The notes under the pieces: generated by a model | What the model saw: only the letters and a program-made list of their open reading frames with translations | The model's database searches: none | What the model was told of the DNA's origin: nothing | Translations under genes and position numbers: made by a program | DNA from: CAYUYV01 sp964522525 | GTDB taxonomy: Bacteria; Pseudomonadota; Alphaproteobacteria; JAJFIK01 | Length of the DNA: 64,000 nucleotides | Assembly: GCA_964522525.1 (NCBI GenBank) | Contig: CAZFWG010000004.1 | Location: 31,183-95,182 of the forward strand | Direction: 5' to 3' | Shown here: piece after piece, positions 61,532 through 64,000 of the stretch | How positions within the stretch are numbered: position 1 is the first letter of the stretch | Layout of the letters: every line of letters begins with the position of its first letter

Positions 61532-63238
61532 ATGAAACCCTTTCCCCAGGATCTGCCACCGCCCGGCGCGCCGGATATCGAGATCGCCCGCGCTGCCCGG
61601 ATGCGCCCGCTTCTTCCGTTGGCGGAGGAGCGCTTCCAGATCCCCGCGGACGCTCTCGTGCCCTACGGCCACTACAAGGCCAAGCTGTCCCACGCCTTCA
61701 TGGAAACCCTCAAGGAGAAGCCGAGAGGCAAGCTTGTCCTCGTCACGGCCATGACGCCGACGCCCGCCGGTGAAGGCAAGACCACGACGAGCATCGGTCT
61801 CAATGACGGGCTGAACCATCTGGGCGTGCGCTCGCTCCTATGCCTGCGGGAGCCGTCCCTCGGCCCCTGTTTCGGTATGAAAGGCGGCGCGGCCGGTGGC
61901 GGCCGGGCCCAGGTCCTGCCCATGGAGGACATCAATCTCCATTTCAACGGGGATTTTCACGCCATCACGGCGGCCCACAATCTTCTGGCGGCCATGCTCG
62001 ACAATCATCTGCAATGGGATAATCGGCTGGAAATCGATCCCCGGCGGATCACCTGGAAACGGGTGATGGACATGAATGACCGGGCCCTGCGCCAGACCAT
62101 GGTCGGGCTCGGCGGCCCGGCCCACGGGATCCCGCGCCAGGACGGTTTCGACATCACCGTTGCCTCCGAAGTCATGGCCATTCTCTGCCTTGCGGAGGAT
62201 CTTGCCGATCTCCAGGAACGCCTGGGACGGATGATCGTTGCCTATCGCCGTGACAAGACACCGGTCACGGCGCGGGAGCTTGGCGCCGATGGGGCCATGA
62301 CCGTCCTCTTGAAGGATGCCCTTCAGCCCAATCTGGTCCAGAGCATCGACGGCAATCTGGCCTTCATCCATGGCGGGCCGTTCGCCAATATCGCCCATGG
62401 CTGCAATTCGGTCGTCGCCACCAAGGCAGCCCTGGCCCTTGGCGACGTGGTCGTGACAGAAGCCGGTTTCGGCGCCGATCTGGGGGCGGAGAAATTCCTC
62501 AACATCAAGTGCCGCCAGTCCGGCCTGCGCCCGGACGCGGTTGTCCTTGTCTGTACCGTTCGGGCGCTGAAAATGCAGGGCGGCGTGCAGCGGGGCGCCC
62601 TCGCCGCGCCCGACCCGGAGGCCGTGACCCGTGGGGCCGCCAATCTGGAACGCCATATCGGCAATCTGCGCCGGTTCGGCCTTTCCCCGGTGGTAGCGGT
62701 CAACCATTTCATTCAAGACACGGATGAAGAATTGGATGCCGTGCGGCGGTTGTGTGATCGATGGGGTGTCAAGATGGCCCTGGCCCGCCATTGGGCGGAA
62801 GGTGGCGCGGGCGCGGCGGACCTGGCCCGTGCGGTCATGGAGACCCTCGAGGCCGGATCGCCGGATATATCTCTGCTCTATACGGATGATATGCCGCTTT
62901 CGGAAAAGCTTCGGGCCGTGGCGACGGGGATCTACGGCGCCGCCGATATTGCCCTGGGCGCGGCCGCCCGGCGCTCGTTGGACGAATTCGAAAGCCTGGG
63001 TTTCGGCCACCTGCCCGTCTGCATCGCCAAGAGCCAGTACAGCTTCAGCGGTCAGCCCGGCGATCTGGGGGCCCCGGAAGGCCATGTCCTGACCGTGCGG
63101 GAAGCGCGGTTGTCGGCCGGTGCGGGCTTTGTGGTGGCGATCTGCGGGGATCTGATGACCATGCCGGGCCTCCCCCGGGAACCGGCGGCCCTGCGCATCG
63201 GCCTTGATGACCAGGGGCAGATCATGGGCCTCTCCTGA
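61532..63238 (+). CDS. fhs: Formate–tetrahydrofolate ligase
   Basis: A 568-residue enzyme that joins formate to tetrahydrofolate using ATP to give 10-formyl-THF. The ATP-binding P-loop T-P-T-P-A-G-E-G-K-T-T-T is near residue 80; other signatures are R-E-P-S-L-G-P-C-F-G-M-K-G-G-A-A-G-G-G (in short phrases) and the D-I-N-L-H-F-N-G-D-F-H-A-I-T block. Length is normal. No folD is next to it. ATG 61532 is chosen because upstream in-frame codons lack family residues. A 12-bp direct repeat spans the stop codon. Confidence 0.97.
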   Translation: MKPFPQDLPPPGAPDIEIARAARMRPLLPLAEERFQIPADALVPYGHYKAKLSHAFMETLKEKPRGKLVLVTAMTPTPAGEGKTTTSIGLNDGLNHLGVRSLLCLREPSLGPCFGMKGGAAGGGRAQVLPMEDINLHFNGDFHAITAAHNLLAAMLDNHLQWDNRLEIDPRRITWKRVMDMNDRALRQTMVGLGGPAHGIPRQDGFDITVASEVMAILCLAEDLADLQERLGRMIVAYRRDKTPVTARELGADGAMTVLLKDALQPNLVQSIDGNLAFIHGGPFANIAHGCNSVVATKAALALGDVVVTEAGFGADLGAEKFLNIKCRQSGLRPDAVVLVCTVRALKMQGGVQRGALAAPDPEAVTRGAANLERHIGNLRRFGLSPVVAVNHFIQDTDEELDAVRRLCDRWGVKMALARHWAEGGAGAADLARAVMETLEAGSPDISLLYTDDMPLSEKLRAVATGIYGAADIALGAAARRSLDEFESLGFGHLPVCIAKSQYSFSGQPGDLGAPEGHVLTVREARLSAGAGFVVAICGDLMTMPGLPREPAALRIGLDDQGQIMGLS

Positions 63239-63268
63239 CCCCATGTTCTGATCCGGCTCTCCTGACCC
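63230..63268. repeat. 12-bp direct repeat at the end of fhs
   Basis: CTCTCCTGACCC occurs at 63230-63241, spanning the fhs TGA, and again at 63257-63268. The copies are 27 bp apart. It probably arose from a small duplication and has no evident function. Confidence 0.6.
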
Positions 63269-63341
63269 GGTGTCTCAACCTCAAAGGCGCGTCTACGGAT
63301 GGCGTCCGGATGGGAGCACCCCAGAAAATGCCCACAAAAAA

Positions 63342-63366
63342 GGGACGGCGCCCGAGGCACCGTCCC
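63342..63366 (-). terminator. Rho-independent terminator of the RTX-repeat gene
   Basis: On the minus strand the stem GGGACGG / CCGTCCC (63366-63360 with 63348-63342) is followed by TTTTTT at 63341-63336 (positions just beyond the range listed). It lies about 35 nt past the stop codon of the RTX gene. Confidence 0.8.
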
Positions 63367-63400
63367 GATCTTTGTCTGACGATCCGTTAGCGGATCAGGA

Positions 63401-64000
63401 TCACACCGTGATCATGAAGTCCGCAGCGGACAGTTCGTCCAGATCCACATCGGCCAGGTTCAGCACCGTGCCGTCGTCGAAGGTGAAGACGGCCGTCGTG
63501 CCTTCCTGAACGCCCTTGCTGAGCACATCGTCGAAGTCGGTGACGCCCAGGCCCGAGAGTTCGATGGCATCCCAATCCGGACGGTAGTCCAGAACGGTGT
63601 CGTTGCCGCCCATGCCTTCGAGCACGAAGACGTCCTGATTGGTGCCGCCCAGAAGGATGTCGTCGCCGGTGCCGCCGACCACGACATCCGCGTCGGACCC
63701 GCCGACCACGATGTCGTTGCCTTCGCCGCCGATGAGCAGATCCATGCCCGCGCCGCCCCGGAGGATGTCGTCCCCGGCACCGCCGAGCAGGGTGTCATTG
63801 CCTTCACCGCCTTGGATCAGATCGTCCCCGTCTTCCCCTTCGGCCAGATCATCACCGGAACCGCCCAGGATCGCATCGTCCCCGTCGCCGCCGAGCAGGA
63901 TGTCATCGCCACCCAGACCGCGGATGATGTCGTCACCGCTTTCACCGACCAGAACATCCGTGCCGGCCGTGCCGACCAGGATCAGATCTTCCGGACCGGA
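63401..64000 (-). CDS. RTX-type calcium-binding repeat protein (5' truncated)
   Basis: The C-terminal 199 residues of a larger protein whose start lies beyond the window. Seven or more nonapeptide-like repeats of form G-G-x-G-x-D-x-L/I-x (e.g. G-G-E-G-N-D-T-L-L-G-G-A-G-D-D-I-L) bind Ca2+ as a parallel beta-roll. After the repeats come about 70 residues with V-L-D-Y-R-P-D-W-D-A-I-E-L-S-G-L and the ending D-F-M-I-T-V, compatible with an uncleaved type I secretion signal. Such proteins pass through an ABC transporter with TolC; a TolC homologue is in the window but the transporter is not. Confidence 0.85.
   Translation of the reverse strand, partial: SGPEDLILVGTAGTDVLVGESGDDIIRGLGGDDILLGGDGDDAILGGSGDDLAEGEDGDDLIQGGEGNDTLLGGAGDDILRGGAGMDLLIGGEGNDIVVGGSDADVVVGGTGDDILLGGTNQDVFVLEGMGGNDTVLDYRPDWDAIELSGLGVTDFDDVLSKGVQEGTTAVFTFDDGTVLNLADVDLDELSAADFMITV

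Overview
The window looks like a chromosomal scaffold from a high-GC alphaproteobacterium. The signs are a PopZ homologue, a Tad/Flp pilus fragment, CtaA-type haem A synthase, the alphaproteobacterial blocks erpA–dgt / SPOR–nagZ–scpA–scpB and valS–popZ–tolC–pcm, many CoA-linked catabolic genes, and a REP-like intergenic element of the style seen in alphaproteobacterial genomes. I cannot fix the order. Several proteins carry Asp/Glu-rich low-complexity stretches, which might fit a marine or salt-exposed life. A run of exactly 100 N at 38500-38599 shows that this is a draft assembly.

Layout. 0-2.4 kb: a Flp-type pilin with its own terminator, then an isolated winged-helix protein resembling plasmid replication initiators. 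2.4-8.3 kb: envelope cluster with a tandem-SPOR protein, a retropepsin-like protease, a TadG-like vWA protein and two TadE-like pseudopilins. 8.3-11 kb: haem A synthase, a DUF2842-like protein, a 26-residue membrane peptide and a GDPD lipoprotein. 11-16.3 kb: secreted or outer-membrane proteins (two barrels, an EF-hand protein, a 24-residue-repeat protein) around an OmpR-type two-component system. 16.5-24.5 kb: catabolic genes (CaiB/BaiF CoA-transferase and HMG-CoA lyase, facing a homogentisate-dioxygenase-like protein, an alpha/beta hydrolase, a translationally coupled pair of uncharacterised genes and an S9 peptidase).

24.5-35.9 kb: an MscS-family channel, a TonB-dependent receptor, a beta-class GST, a Tat-exported metallo-beta-lactamase-fold hydrolase, a VOC protein, an Old Yellow Enzyme, a Do-like periplasmic protease and a second CaiB/BaiF protein. 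35.9-43.6 kb: conserved cell-cycle and housekeeping genes. These are scpB with unusually long acidic arms, scpA interrupted by the assembly gap, nagZ, a SPOR protein, dgt, erpA and xthA. 43.7-53.8 kb: an autotransporter, a Sel1-repeat protein, valS, popZ, tolC, pcm and tRNA-Cys. 53.8-64 kb: a cytochrome P450, a large M14-family peptidase, the REP-like element, an ExoD-like protein, an AhpD-like protein, an acyl-CoA synthetase, formate-tetrahydrofolate ligase, and the C-terminal end of an RTX-repeat protein that runs off the window.

I found no CRISPR array, insertion sequence, prophage or recognisable defence system. The most unusual items are the giant acidic arms on ScpB, the 22-bp tandem repeats upstream of tolC, the secreted 24-residue-repeat protein beside an EF-hand gene and a two-component system, the replication-initiator-like gene, and the 26-codon membrane peptide with a strong ribosome-binding site.
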